Assembly: GCF_011075055.1 (NCBI RefSeq)
Contig: NC_058156.1
Coordinates: 3,782,001-3,846,000 of the forward strand
Direction: 5' to 3'
Origin: Mangifera indica
Taxonomy: Eukaryota > Streptophyta > Magnoliopsida > Sapindales > Anacardiaceae
Length of the DNA: 64,000 bases
Position 1 is the first letter of the stretch. Each line of letters begins with the position of its first letter. Below the pieces are notes generated by a model that had not been told where the DNA came from, did no database searches, and saw only the letters and a list, made by a program, of their open reading frames with translations. Positions 10,832 to 23,087 of this stretch are shown one piece after another. The position numbers and the translations under genes are program-made.

Positions 10832-13760
10832 ATCTTCCACTTGCATTATAACCAATCGGTTATATATTTAATACCAAGCTTGAGTAAATGTTTATCATGC
10901 CTCTACTGCGACAGAGGCTTTGTCAGTGAGTCAATCAAATCGCCATATATATCAATCCTTACTATCTGTATATCACCTTGTTGTACAATCTTTTAGATCA
11001 ATGATATCATTTGAGTATATGTTTAGACCTTTGATGAGACTATGGCTCTTTTTCCTGAGCAATCACTCTATTATTATCATAATAGAGCTCAATCTGCTTA
11101 ATTATGCTTATAACTATTCCAAGTTCAATTAAGAACTTCCTAATCCATATAGTCTTTTTTGTCATTTTTGAAAGGACAATATACATGAAATCTATTGTAG
11201 AATAAACCACTGTACTTAGAGCTTTTCTAGCTAACTGTATCACCATTCAAACAAAACACAAACCCTGATTGAGATTTGTAATCATCTCAATTAGTTTGGA
11301 AATTCGCATCACTGTAGCCTCTTATAAGGAGTTTAGATTCCTTTCCATAAACAAAGAATGCTTCATTAGCCCTTCTTAGGTACTTTAGGATACTCTTAAC
11401 AGTCATCTAGTGTTTTTGACCTAGATCAGATTAATATCTACTACAAACACTCAAGCTGTAAGAGATATCAATCCTCATACATAGTATGGTGTATATGATC
11501 GATCCTATAGGCAAAACATATATGATCCCACTCATCTTATCTCTTTCAAATTGTGTACATGGACATATCTCTTTTAAAAGATATACATCATGAAACATGG
11601 GTACTGGATTCTTCTATATTAAATCTAGTTAATATCTTGTTTATGTATGTACTTTGACTTAAACCCAATAGTTTATACTTTTTATCTTGATAAATTTTAA
11701 TCCCAAGAACGTAGGCTGCTTCTTCTAAGTTTTTCATGAAAAAACACTTAGGTAACCAAACCTTTACTAATTGCAAGTTCGATAAGTCATTTCCAATAAT
11801 TAGCATATCATTAACATATAATACCAGAAATACAATCACATTCCTACTAATCGTTTTGTGTACATATGGTTCATCTTCATTTTTTATGAATCCGAACTCT
11901 TGAACAGTTTTATCAAAATGAATAATCTAGCTTCTTGAAACCTACCTAAATGCATAAATGGACCTTCTTCGCTTACATACTTTATCTGTTTGTCTAGCCA
12001 GAACGAAACCTTCAAGTTACACTATATAAATGTCTTTTACAAGGTTATTATTCAATAAAGCAGTCTTGACATCCATTTGAAAATCTATATAGTCATAGTA
12101 TACAACTGCAACAAGCATAATCCTAATAGGCTTAAGCTAGCAACTGGCAAAAGGGTATCATCAAAGCTAATGCCATATTTCTAAGTGAAACTTTTGGCTT
12201 CTAGTTGCACTTTATAGGTATGTACGTTACCTTCCATATCAGTTTCCCTTTTGAAAACCCATTTGAACCAATAATTGTTATCTCTTTAAGTGCATCCACT
12301 AGAGTCGTACATAGACTCTGTTTCAAATTTCATGGCATCTAACCATTTACCATAATCTGACTTGAAACAGGTTCATCGTAGGTTTTAGACTTGTTATCAT
12401 TAATGACCAATACATCACCATGTTAAATCAAAAGAAAACCAAATCTCTTTGGCTCATGACATATTCGAGTAGATCTACGTAGCTCTTTTGTGCGTTAAAG
12501 TTGTTCCACCTAAAGTAGAGGAGCTTCCTCATCATGATCAAGCACTTGTGATAATATATCATTTTATCTAACATCTATAGTATCTAATGGTGCAAGAACT
12601 TCATCAAGCTTCACCCTCGTCCCACTAGTTCTCTTAAGAATAATTTTTTTCTCAAGAAACACTCTAGCACTAGTAATAAAGACCTTTTGCTTCTTTGGGT
12701 GTAGAAACAGTATCCTTTAATGACCTTAGGGCATTCTAAAAGACATTTTTCAAAGTTAACGCTTACCTTTTTCGAAGTCAATTTATTCACATAACTTATA
12801 CAACCCTAAGTCTTCAAGTAAACTAAATTAGGCTTTCACCCAGTCCACAACTCTATAAAGTTTTATCCACAGATTTAGATGGGATATGGTTTAGTGTAAA
12901 AACATAAGTTTCTAAGGCATGACCCTAAAAGGACATGGTAGATCGGTGAAACTCATCATAGACCTGACTATTTCCATCAAAGTCTTATTCTTTTGTTCAA
13001 ATACATCATTATATTATGGGGTATCAGGAGGAGTGAGTTAAGATACTATCCCATATTCCTTCAGGTTTTCTATAAATTTAGCACTCAGGTATTCAACCCC
13101 TCGATTACTTTAAAGACCTAATAGTTCAGTTGTCCTTTCATTGTATCTAGTGAAGGATATTTTGCCCATCTTACCTAATAGGCACGATTCACATTCATCA
13201 TATTCTTGTAAGTCAAATGATTACAAAAGTTTTTATTTAAGAAGTCTTGATATAAGTTTTGATCCTATACGGCCTAACCTAGAATGTCATAGATATATGG
13301 CATTCAAATCATTTGATTTTAATCATTTATAATTTTGTACATTAAGAATTTCATTATCTGGTTTTAGAATATATAAACCATTATACAATTCAACTATTCC
13401 ATAAAGAATATTATTTAAGTTGATGGTTATAACACGACCAGCAATAAAAACTAAATATTCCTCTATATCCAAAATAGACACAAAAGCTAAGTTTCTAAAA
13501 ATAGAAGAAACATAATAACAATGTTTTAATTCTAAAACTAGCCCAATGAACAATCTAAGATAATAAACACCAATAGCTAATGCATCAACGCGTGTTCCAT
13601 TTCCAACACATAGGTCAATCTCTTCTTTGGCGAGTAATCTACTTTGTTGTAATCCCTACATATCATAATAAATAGGAGAACCACATCTTGTGTCTACAAC
13701 CCAGGATGAACAAGGATAATAGTTTATCTTACTGGCAAACATACATGAAGTAGAGGCTTT
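10832..13760 (-). pseudogene. Copia copy A1, pol region (protease to RNase H)
   Basis: Read upward on the minus strand it runs protease (VVDTRCGSP near 13690), pre-integrase (13553-13323), integrase (about 13300-12300), reverse transcriptase (11839-11588 open), and RNase H (YYDNNRVIAQEKEP near 11060). The pol end GIKYITDWL lies at about 10860. The RT catalytic box at 11818-11807 reads YVND, with Asn in place of an invariant Asp. Many stops and shifts interrupt it, so it is inactive. The 3' LTR fragment follows directly. Confidence 0.8.
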
Positions 13761-14775
13761 AGTTGTATTTTTTTTGTTTTTTAGAAAGGCCTTATAATAT
13801 CTCTTCTAGTGATCAGACTTGCCACAATAGAAAAAGCCAACCTTTCGCTTCCTCATACCACTTATAGGTTGCGTTGTAGTATCAAGTTCATTCTTCTCTT
13901 AAGCTTAGGCTTAATCTTAGCCTAGCCTTTGCCCTTAGCCTTGACTTTTGATGTTTAGGCTTTAACCACAAGTAAATTAGTAGTAGCTAACTTTTGTACT
14001 TCATTTTAGCCTACCTAATCATATACAACAACTCCTCAAGGGTTTTCTCCTTTTTATTCAAGTTAAAATTCATGATAAAGTTAGCCATGATTTAAGGAGA
14101 GATTTTAGCACCAAGTTAATGACAAGCTCATCATCCATGATAAAGCCCAAACTCTCAAATTGCTTAATTTAGCCAATCATCTTGACCATATGATGGGTAA
14201 TTTGTCCTCCTTTAGAGAGTTTGTAGTTAAATAGTGCACTTGACACCATATATCATTTAGTCCTTATATAAATGACATATAGCTCTTGAAAATGTGCAAG
14301 AATAAATTGTGTATCGATTTCCTTATATTATTTTTGAAGCTCAGGTGACATGGAAGTTAACTTAAGGCATTGAACTACCATAGAGTCATTAAGATACTTG
14401 TTAAAAGTATCATTTTGCTCTTAGGTAACATCGAGATTAGGCATAAGGTGCAACAACCCCTCAAGGATACATAACCTTTTCTCTCGAGGCAAAATACTCC
14501 GAAGATTTCTATACCAATTAGTAAATTCACTTCTTATGAGCCTATTTTCTTTTTCAAGAATTTATCAATATATTAGGTTTAACATGGTGATTAAATGATC
14601 TACAATTTACAGATAAAGAATGAGTAAATTTACTTGATTAATTAATGCTTATTTTAATTACGGATTTAATAATTAAAAAATCCCACTATTTTCTTTAAGT
14701 CAATAGCCCTCACTTTTAAAGTTAGGAAGTTCCGGTAAACTTTCTACTAAATTAAGATCCTATCACATTAATTTT
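13761..14775 (-). pseudogene. Copia copy A1, gag and start of leader
   Basis: The gag is broken but keeps a worn zinc knuckle near 13830 (YCGKSDH, then KRYY) preceded by basic residues, and near 14530 the N-terminal block FTNWYRNLRSILPREKR typical of Copia gag (UBN2-like). The first ATG area is near 14585. The last ~190 bp belong to the AT-rich leader shared with 7520-7690 and 19350-19540. A Mutator-derived fragment cuts it at about 14775. Confidence 0.7.
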
Positions 14776-15152
14776 TTCCTTTGCTTTGGCATCCAAATCT
14801 AGGCGATGAAGGTTTGTCCTTCGTCATCCTTTATAACCGGAGAAGGGAGATCGGTAGAAAGAGTCGATCGTTGGTGGTGGCGGCCAGAGAAGGAAGTAAA
14901 CCCTAGAGATGAAATCTAAACTTTTTAAAACTTGAGGATAAGTTGAAGTGTTAGTTTTTAAAACCTAGAGGGGGGAAATGATAAAAATTTTGAAGCTTTA
15001 AAGTTTAGAGGTAAAATAATGATTTTACTCCTATCTTTAACTAAAAAATTTGGACCACAATTTGACCATAGGTGGGGTTTAGGTTTTTCATCTCCCGTGG
15101 GTGTGACTTTGAGATTGGGCTAAAATTTGGGTGGTAAATAGTCATTTTCCCT
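14775..15152. mobile_element. Half of a Mutator-like non-autonomous element
   Basis: It resembles one arm of the MULE at 39899-40783: a 'gatcgttgg' region, AACCCTAG, 'tttttaaaac..gag', 'gaggtaaaataatgattttactcc', then a GGGTGGGG-type run and GTGGTAAATAGTCATTTTCCC end. No opposite arm was found, so it is a truncated copy. Confidence 0.5.
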
Positions 15153-15689
15153 AATAAATTCATATAAACATTGTGCATGTATAGTTTTAGATCATATTGA
15201 GTTGATTGTGCCAAAAATCATTTTTAACAGATGCATTTTCTAGAAATTAGTAGAGTTAATTTTTGTCACGCCTACAACATAAATGATGACTGTATAAGTC
15301 AAATAAAATTTTTAAAAACTTTTAAAATCAAGGTTTTCTAGACAATCTCAGTAGAACCAATAGAAGCTTTTTAAAAAATCTAGATAAAGGTTTTCTAGAC
15401 TATCATAATAGAAACAACAAAGACCTTTTGAAAAAAAATTTATGGACTAAGTTTAGAAAAGATAGGTGTATTGACCAAAACATCTCAAAAACATAAAATT
15501 TGAATATTTTGATCAAATTAAGGACATTTGATATAATTCGAGATTCAATCAACTTTGAACACAAGTTCAAATTGATTCGATTTGAGTTCACATTAAACGT
15601 TTATGCTATGTGAATGGAAATGCAATTTCAAATGATCACAAAATATCCATATTCATGTAACAAGCACAAATATAACATAGTCAATCAAT
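15153..15689 (-). other. 3' flank of the S-type Copia element, unassigned
   Basis: AT-rich sequence beyond the pol stop. It could hold the remains of a 3' LTR. No coding frame or clear terminus is visible. Confidence 0.3.
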
Positions 15690-18600
15690 GAGAGCATTAA
15701 ATACTTACTTGATTTACATTGATCATACCAATCTCTCTTCGAATAAAGCAAAAGCAATCCCTATCAAAAGGGTTAGTAAAAATGTCAACGAGTTAATGGT
15801 TAGTATCAATACATTCAATCCGAATATCACCCTCACTAAAATGATCATGCAAAAAGTGATTCTAATGTATATTTACTTTGTCCTAAAATGCAAGATATGA
15901 TTTTTGGATAGTTGAATGACACTTGTATTGTCATAAAAGATTGGGATTTTTTCATTTAAAAACCAAAATCCATAAGTTGTTGTCTCATCCGTAAGAGTTG
16001 TGCATAATAACTAGCCACAGAAACGTATTTGGCTTTCGTAGTAAATGTTACCACTGAATTTTGTTTCTTTGAAAACCAAGAGACAAACATGTTACTTAAA
16101 AAATAACAAGTGCCACTTATGTTTTTCCTATCTATTTTACATCCTCCAAAATCAACATTCAAAATTACTCATAAATCGAATGAAGATCCTTTAGAGTAGC
16201 ATAAACCAACATTTGGGGTACCATGAAGATATCTCAAGATTTGTTTCATGACATTTATATGTGATTCCTTATGATTCGCTCGAAAATATGCACACATGCA
16301 TACACTAAACATGATATCGAGCCTAAATGTTGTTAAATACAACAATGCACCTATCATGTTTTTATATGCTTTGGTATTAGCACTTTTATCTCCCTTATCC
16401 ATATCCAATTTTAGAGAAGTACTCATGGGAGTTGGTTGCTCTTTGGCATCTTGCATGTTGAACCTTTTTAGAACGTCTTTGACATATTTGGCTTGGTTGA
16501 GCAAGATCTCTTCCTTTGTTTGTTTGATTTAGAGTCTTAGGAAGTAATTTAGCTCTCTCATTATGCTCATTTCAAACTCACCCTATATCATCTTATAAAA
16601 ATCTCTACAAAGAAACTCATTAATAGCACCAAAGATAATGTAATCAACATAAATATGAACAATTAAAATGTCTTATAAATGTCTTTTTATAAATAAGATG
16701 GTATCTACCTTTTCTTTTGAAAAAACATTTTCAATTAAGAAAAGACTTAATCTTTCATACCGAGCTCTAAGAACTTGTTTTAAACCATATAAAGTTTTTT
16801 TTAATCTAAACACATGACTTGAAAATTCATGATTTTTGAAACCAAAAGGTTGCTCAACATAGACCTCTTCTTGAATAAAATCATTTAAAAAGGCATTTTT
16901 AACATCCATTTAAAATAATTTAAAATCAAAGTGACATGCATATGTATGCAACATCTTAATTGCTTCTAGTTTAGCTACGAGTGTATAAGTTTCATCAAAA
17001 TCAATATCTTCCTCTTGAAAGTACCTGTGAGCAACTAGTCTTGTCTTGTTTCAAATAACAATGATGCACTTATCTATCTTGTTTTAGTATACCCATTTTG
17101 TGCTAATGGTAGGATGATCCGTCAGCCATAGAACTAGTTCCCAAACATTGGTTCTCTCAAATTAGTCTAACTCTTCTTACATTGCAAGCACCAAACTTTC
17201 ATCTACAAGAGTTTTTTCTACCTTATTGAGCTCCATTTGTGACAAGAATGCCATAAATTGGCATGTGTTCCTCAATGAAGCTCTAGTTTTTACTCTTTGG
17301 GTAGGGTCTCTAATAATTCGTCCTTTTTCCACTTCACTTTTTACCTTTGGATATGATATTTCTCTTTGTGGTTATTAAGGTTACATAAGTTCATTCTTTT
17401 GATCTTTAACCTCAACTTGTAGGTCTTCCATGAGTTTAATGACTTCATCTTCATTTCTATTATCTATATGATTAGAAGTTCATCAAATACCACATGAATA
17501 TATTCTTTAGTAAAGAGAGTTCTTTTGTTGAAGACTCTATATGCTTTGGATAAGGAAGAGTAACCTAGGAAAATTGTTTCATCCGATTTGGCATCAAATT
17601 TCCCAGTTAACCTTACCATTATTTAACATAAAACATTTGCACCCAAAAGGATGAAAATATGCAATATTAGGCCTTTTTCCTTTTAATAACTTATAAGGAG
17701 TTTTCTTGAAGATTGGCCTAATCATGCCCTATTTATGATGTAATATGAGGCATTAATAGTTTCTCCCCAAAAAATACTCAAGCAAATCATTGTCACACAA
17801 CATGATCCCAGTCATTTCTATAAATGTCTTATTTATTGTCTCGAATGCTCTATTTTTTTCAAGGTCCTAGATGCCAAAAATTGTGTTCAATGTCATGTTA
17901 ATTACAAAATATTTCAAAATCTAAATTTTCAAACTGTTTTTCATGATCGTTTCTAAGACATGTAATTGCATAACCTACTTGGTTTTATAATTTCCTAACA
18001 AATGGTACAAATGCATGGAATGCATCACTTTTATTTGCAAAAAGCAAGACCCAGGTAAATACTAAAAAATCATCAACAATTACAAAACAATAATACTTTC
18101 CACTTAGGCTTGCAGTTTTAGATGGCTCACACAAATCTATATATAAAAGTTAAAAGGGTCTTGAGGTTAAAACACAATTTTTAGTTTTAAAGCAAATTTT
18201 TGTTTTCTACCTTTTCAAGCACATGATTTTTTTGAAAACTAATTTTGGCAAATCTTTTACTAAATTTCTTTTTGAAAGCTTTTAAAGAACATTAATGCTT
18301 GCATGTTTTAATCTTTTATGTTATAGCCACATGACTTCCTCCTTGGTTGACATGAGACATAGGTCTCTAGATGTAATTTCATGCAACTCTATAATGTTCA
18401 CAATTGATTACCTATGACCGATGAATACAATTGCATTTATGCTAGCATCAACAATTTCACAACATAAAGAATAAAAACTAATCTTGAAGCCTTTGCCACA
18501 CAACTTAATTATACTAAGTAAATTATGCTTAAGACTGTCAATAAGTAAAACATCATTAATTAAAAAAAAAAGAGTTACCTATGATGCCAATGCCAATTAC

Positions 18601-18700
18601 TTTTCTTTTGGAGTTGTCTCTAAAGTTAGCATTACCTCCCTCTTTAGCCTTCAAAGAGGATAATAGACTTTTATCTCTCATCATGTGTCTTGAGAGGACT
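15690..18700 (-). pseudogene. S-type Copia pol (protease end to RNase H)
   Basis: Minus-strand blocks in order: SRHMMRDKSLLSSLKAKEGG near 18680, integrase (about 18300-17400), RT (MDVKNAFLNDFIQEEVYVEQ at 16909), a catalytic box at 16651-16640 reading YVDY, the RT-RNase H link (16504-16169, open), and RNase H (SWFSKKQNSVVTF at about 16080). The tail FIREEIGMI lies at about 15700. Large parts align with the plus-strand remnant at 7722-8919. Stops and shifts occur throughout. At about 18700 the sequence switches to A-type gag, so the coding region as a whole is mosaic. Confidence 0.8.
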
Positions 18701-19545
18701 ATATCTTGTGTATATAACCTAGGATGAACAAGAAGAATAGTTATCCTAATGATACACATACCTGAAGTAAATGCTTCAACTACTTTCTTCTCCTTGTTCT
18801 CTAAAAAGGTCTTGCAATGTCTCCTTCAGTGATTTTCCTTGCAATAATAGAAGTAAACAACCTTTCCTTTCCTTACACTATCTGTAGGCTAAGTAGCAAT
18901 ATCAGGATGCTCCTTCGCCTTTGGCTTAGGTTAGGCTTAGCTTTGCCCTTGCCTTTAGCCTTGATTTTTGATGTCAGGTGGCATATCATTCAACCGTTAG
19001 AGTGTTTACAATCAAACAGCGCACTTAACACCTCATATCATTTAACCCTTAAACAAGTGGGGTATAACTCTTGAAAGTATGCAAGAATAGATTACGCATC
19101 CATTTCCTCATGTTGTTTCTTAAGCTCAAGTAAGAAGAAAGTTAGCATAAGGCATTGAACTTTCATAGGGTCATCAAAATAATTGTTAAAAGTATCTTTT
19201 TGCTCTTGGGTTTAGGGTAATGACCCCTCAAGGATACCTGACACAGAATAATCCAAAAATTTTTTTGTCAATCAACGATGTTACTTCTAATGAGCTCATT
19301 TTCATTTTCAAGAATTGATCGATATGTTAGGTTTGATATGGTGATTAAATTATGTATAATTTACAAATAAAGAATTAGTAATTTTACTTAATTATTTAAT
19401 ATTCATTTTAATTACGAATTTAATAATTAAAAAGCTCTTACTATTTTCCTCAAGCTAATATCTCTCACTATTAAACTCAGAGAGTTTCGGTGAACTTCCT
19501 CATGACTAAGATCTCATCACATTAAATCTTACTTTTGCTTTGGAG
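18701..19545 (-). pseudogene. A-type Copia gag joined to S-type pol
   Basis: This segment aligns with the A1 gag at about 13690-14790: the 'aggatgaacaag' stretch, the knuckle region ('gtgattttccttgcaataatagaag'), the Lys/Ala-rich coding run, and the AT-rich leader start. Its frame is broken. The switch from A-like to S-like sequence falls at about 18690-18705, inside the protease active-site region where both families share a W-x-D-[TS]-x-C motif. This suggests recombination or template switching at that motif. Confidence 0.6.
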
Positions 19546-21258
19546 AATAAGTTCAAATTAATCAAATAGGTATATTTCAAACTATCACTAAAAGCCCATG
19601 ATCTCAAGAAAGGTGCTACCCTAACAAATCATGCGACCTCAAATATGACTCTCAGTATCAGTAAGATAGATACTCCATATCTTCTTGCATTGACAAATGC
19701 ATTTCCTACTCATGCGTTTAACATATTTCACCTTTGCTTTGGTGAACAAGCAAAGTACATTAGTTAAGCTGGACCCAAAATGATCATTACCTAATTTTTC
19801 ACCTAGTAGAAATGTATCTTTCGCTTTGGCGAACAAGGTTCTAATGAATATAGGCTTAATTAAGGTGTTATATTGGAAAACAGTAATTAAATCTTAGACT
19901 TAATATTTGAGGTGAAGGTTTTATTATTTAGTCTCATTAGGTTTTAAGTCATATGTTAGGTGATATTTGCAAAATAAAATATACACATATATTCTAAAAT
20001 TTAAAATAAAACTGTGCCAACACACTATCATAACTAATGTCAAACCCCTTGAACCAACAAGAGTTTGATAGGCCAACATAGGTGAATCTTTATCTTCGAG
20101 TCTTCACACTTGTCATTTCATCTCCAGTCTTCAATTATTACATAGTTTTATTTCTTAATTACAGAATTCTAAGAAAATAAAAACAACCTAAACTAAAAGA
20201 AAATTAGGAATAATAGCAAGGCGCACAAGCCTTATTTTAAAGATTACAACCCAACAACGAAATAAAAAATTAAAACATCCACAAAAGTTCTTTATCAGTG
20301 TACTAGGCACCATGCGTACATACATCCATATATACATATCAATTAAAAGTAAATTTTAATTATTATTATATCAAGTGTTAAATTATTTTTGGTCCCTGAA
20401 GTTTTGCAATTTAACTCCCAAAGCTCAAGAAAATATCAATTCAATCTAAATTCAACAAAACAGGACTAAATCATAATTTTTAACTTTGCCAGGCATGCAA
20501 GCATGTTGTCCAGTCATGCATATGGAATTTAACAAAATTCCATGATATTGCATATATGAAGTCATGGCATGGGCATGACCAGAATGCAACCAAAAAGGCA
20601 AACACGTCACATATAGAGGCATAACTAGACCAAAAATTGTCCAGTCATGCACCTTATATACACATGGCATCATGCCATGAAAGAGTGACAGGTTGACCAA
20701 ATTATGGTCCAACTGTGACATGTGTTGGTGTCATGCACTATGAAAGAGTCACGATTGGACCAAAATTTGGTCTAGTCATGCACTACTCATAAAAAGGTTT
20801 TCAGACCTGGTCATTCCACCAAGCACCCTCTTTGCATGCTTAGAATAAGTTATGCAGGGGGTTTTTAGACCCAGCCTCTTCCGTTTTCTAGTGATGGTAA
20901 GTCCAAAAAACTCTCGTTCTCCACAAGCTAGTCACTGGGATGAGAAAATACGATACATAAATCATACTTACACTGATAGTAATCCTCAGATCATGTAATC
21001 AACAGTATTCAAAGGAGATTTTGTGCAACAATATGAAATCTACGACTTTCAACCAAACTTTAACCCAAAAATATCGACAAAACTCAAATAAAAATCAGAA
21101 TCATCATTCAACAATTTAACACATTGTACATGATACTCAACAAATCATGCAACAATACGATTACAAATCATCTTTACCAATTTTAATCTTGATTAATTCA
21201 ATTATATGCATTCAACATATAAAATTAATCAAAACAATTCAGTAAGTATATATTTTCA
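19546..21258 (-). repeat. A-type Copia 5' leader
   Basis: Non-coding leader between gag and the primer site of copy A2. Its 19546-20900 part is the inverted counterpart of 6050-7520. The remainder (20900-21258) is AT-rich with nothing recognisable. A leader of about 1.7 kb is long for Copia. Short frames inside it look accidental. Confidence 0.6.
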
Positions 21259-21266
21259 TGATACCA
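21259..21266 (-). other. Primer binding site of copy A2, initiator-Met type
   Basis: On the minus strand the sequence is TGGTATCA, the core of the tRNA-iMet primer site of Copia elements. It lies 3 nt from the end of the 5' LTR. Confidence 0.55.
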
Positions 21267-21269
21267 TTA

Positions 21270-22946
21270 TGAGGTTTTCTAAGCGTTGATAACCAATAAT
21301 GCAATGAAATTAAAAAAGTTTAAAAAACAAAGGATCCTAAAAACTGTAATCATGAACGTGCAAAACACATATATGGTGTTTTAGTTTTTATACCTGTGTT
21401 GGTGGCTTTTCTAAAACTTCATGTGGCCTAAGAACAAACGTTGCTCAACCCTCAAGAAGTAGCATCTTGGTATCCACTTGGAGCATAAACACATAAAAGG
21501 CAATCCATGAAGAAAGTTGTTAGGGTTTTTTTGCTGAATTTTGTGTTCACAAGAATAAGAGAGGAAAAAAAAAAAACTCATAGCTAGGGTTTTATGTTAA
21601 GTCTGTGTTGTATTACTTGTTGAATTCTAAGGCGCTTTCAAATATCTGAGTATAACAAGGACTTTATCCATACCGCACACCCTTAACACCTTTAACACAT
21701 ATGTATGGCTAGCATTTAAACATGCACAACCAACATGTTTCAAACCATGTATGGGTGACACAATTTATGTGCCACCTAAAATGATTTCATGCCTTGCATG
21801 GCTAGACAATATTTTGTCCAATCATGCCATACATTATTTATATTACATGGTGTTAAGTGGCACTATGCACACCAAGTTTGACTTGGTCAACCGGTTCTCT
21901 TTCCCTAAACACTAGGATTATCATCAAATAATCCCCGTCTTTGGGTTTGAATCAATCCCTATATGTGTAAGACCTATAAGCTCTCCATTGAATTAATAGT
22001 GTCTGAATTTGGGTCGAATTTTAACATGGATCAAAACTGGCCTCTAGCAAAGCATCATAGCCACCTAGATGAAAGAGTGTCAGCGAATATCTTTTAAGCT
22101 TTTACAATATCACAATTACGTGTAATTCAATCTTTTTGTCAACTAATATCCCTTAAGGCTGAGATATTGAAATATGTTTATCTTAGTGGTTCCTAGGTAT
22201 AAATTAATAGACATTAATGACTAACATGGATTAGGCAACAACTTCATCCCATTGTGGCAACAGATTCAAGTTATCATGGATGTCATTCAGTATGCTTATG
22301 TGAGATATCTTCTCTTGTACTCAAGAGTGATGAATCTTTTATTGATCAATTATAGTCTCTATGTATCTTATGTTATAGGCGATTACTACCTTTATAGTTA
22401 CCCCAATTACGAAGACACATTAGATAGTGTCAAACTATATCGATCCTTAAACGAGACAGTCAAGCGACCTCAAGTCAAGGATCACATACACTTATAGTGT
22501 TTGGAGGATTTATTACAAAGACATTAGAGCAACCATCCATATGGATATCCTCTGCTTGAGTTAGTTTAATGAACTAGTCTACAGCATACACCCATTTGTT
22601 ACACCAAGTTGTCTATAATAGCTTTGACATATAAGAACTATTACCATTTTTAGTAGGGTCAATCAACACTATGATAACCTTACCATCATTACATGTGCCC
22701 TTATCATTGTAATGTCAAGATTGTTGACATTTTAGAATAGCCACTAAAAGTGTACATAAGGTTCCTATGATTAATCAATCATTTAATCCCCTCGTCATAG
22801 TTCTGTTATTTTAAGGGTATATTATTCATACGATCATGTAAATAGATAACATATGAATTAAATTACAATAAATCCTTTTTATTATTAATATAAAATTATA
22901 TTCACAATTGTCAAACTCGATTAGCTTTAAGACACCTATCTTAACA
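21270..22946 (-). repeat. A-type LTR (5' LTR of copy A2)
   Basis: On the minus strand it starts TGTTAAGATAGGTGTC and ends AAAACCTCA before the primer site. Length is 1677 bp. It is matched along its whole length by the opposite-strand LTR at 23088-24788. It contains shared phrases such as 'ggatcgatat', 'taaccataaaggtagtaatc' type text and 'ttataggtc', and an R/U5-like 'aaaccctagc' region. No genuine gene lies inside. Confidence 0.8.
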
Positions 22947-22964
22947 ATATATAGATAACAAGGA

Positions 22965-23087
22965 TTGATACAGATAATAATTGGGTGACTTACTGACAAA
23001 GTCTTTATTGCAGCAGAAGCATGATAGACATATAGCCAAACTTGGCATTAAATATATAATTGATTGGCTATACTACAAATGAGAGAT
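22965..23087 (+). pseudogene. C-terminal end of Copia pol (copy A3)
   Basis: The plus-strand frame shows LTKSLLQQKHDRHIAKLGIK and then YIIDWL, the final pol residues preceding the 3' LTR. It aligns with the pol end of copy A1 at 10840-10950 on the other strand. Everything upstream is gone, replaced by the opposite-strand LTR that ends at 22946. Confidence 0.7.
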
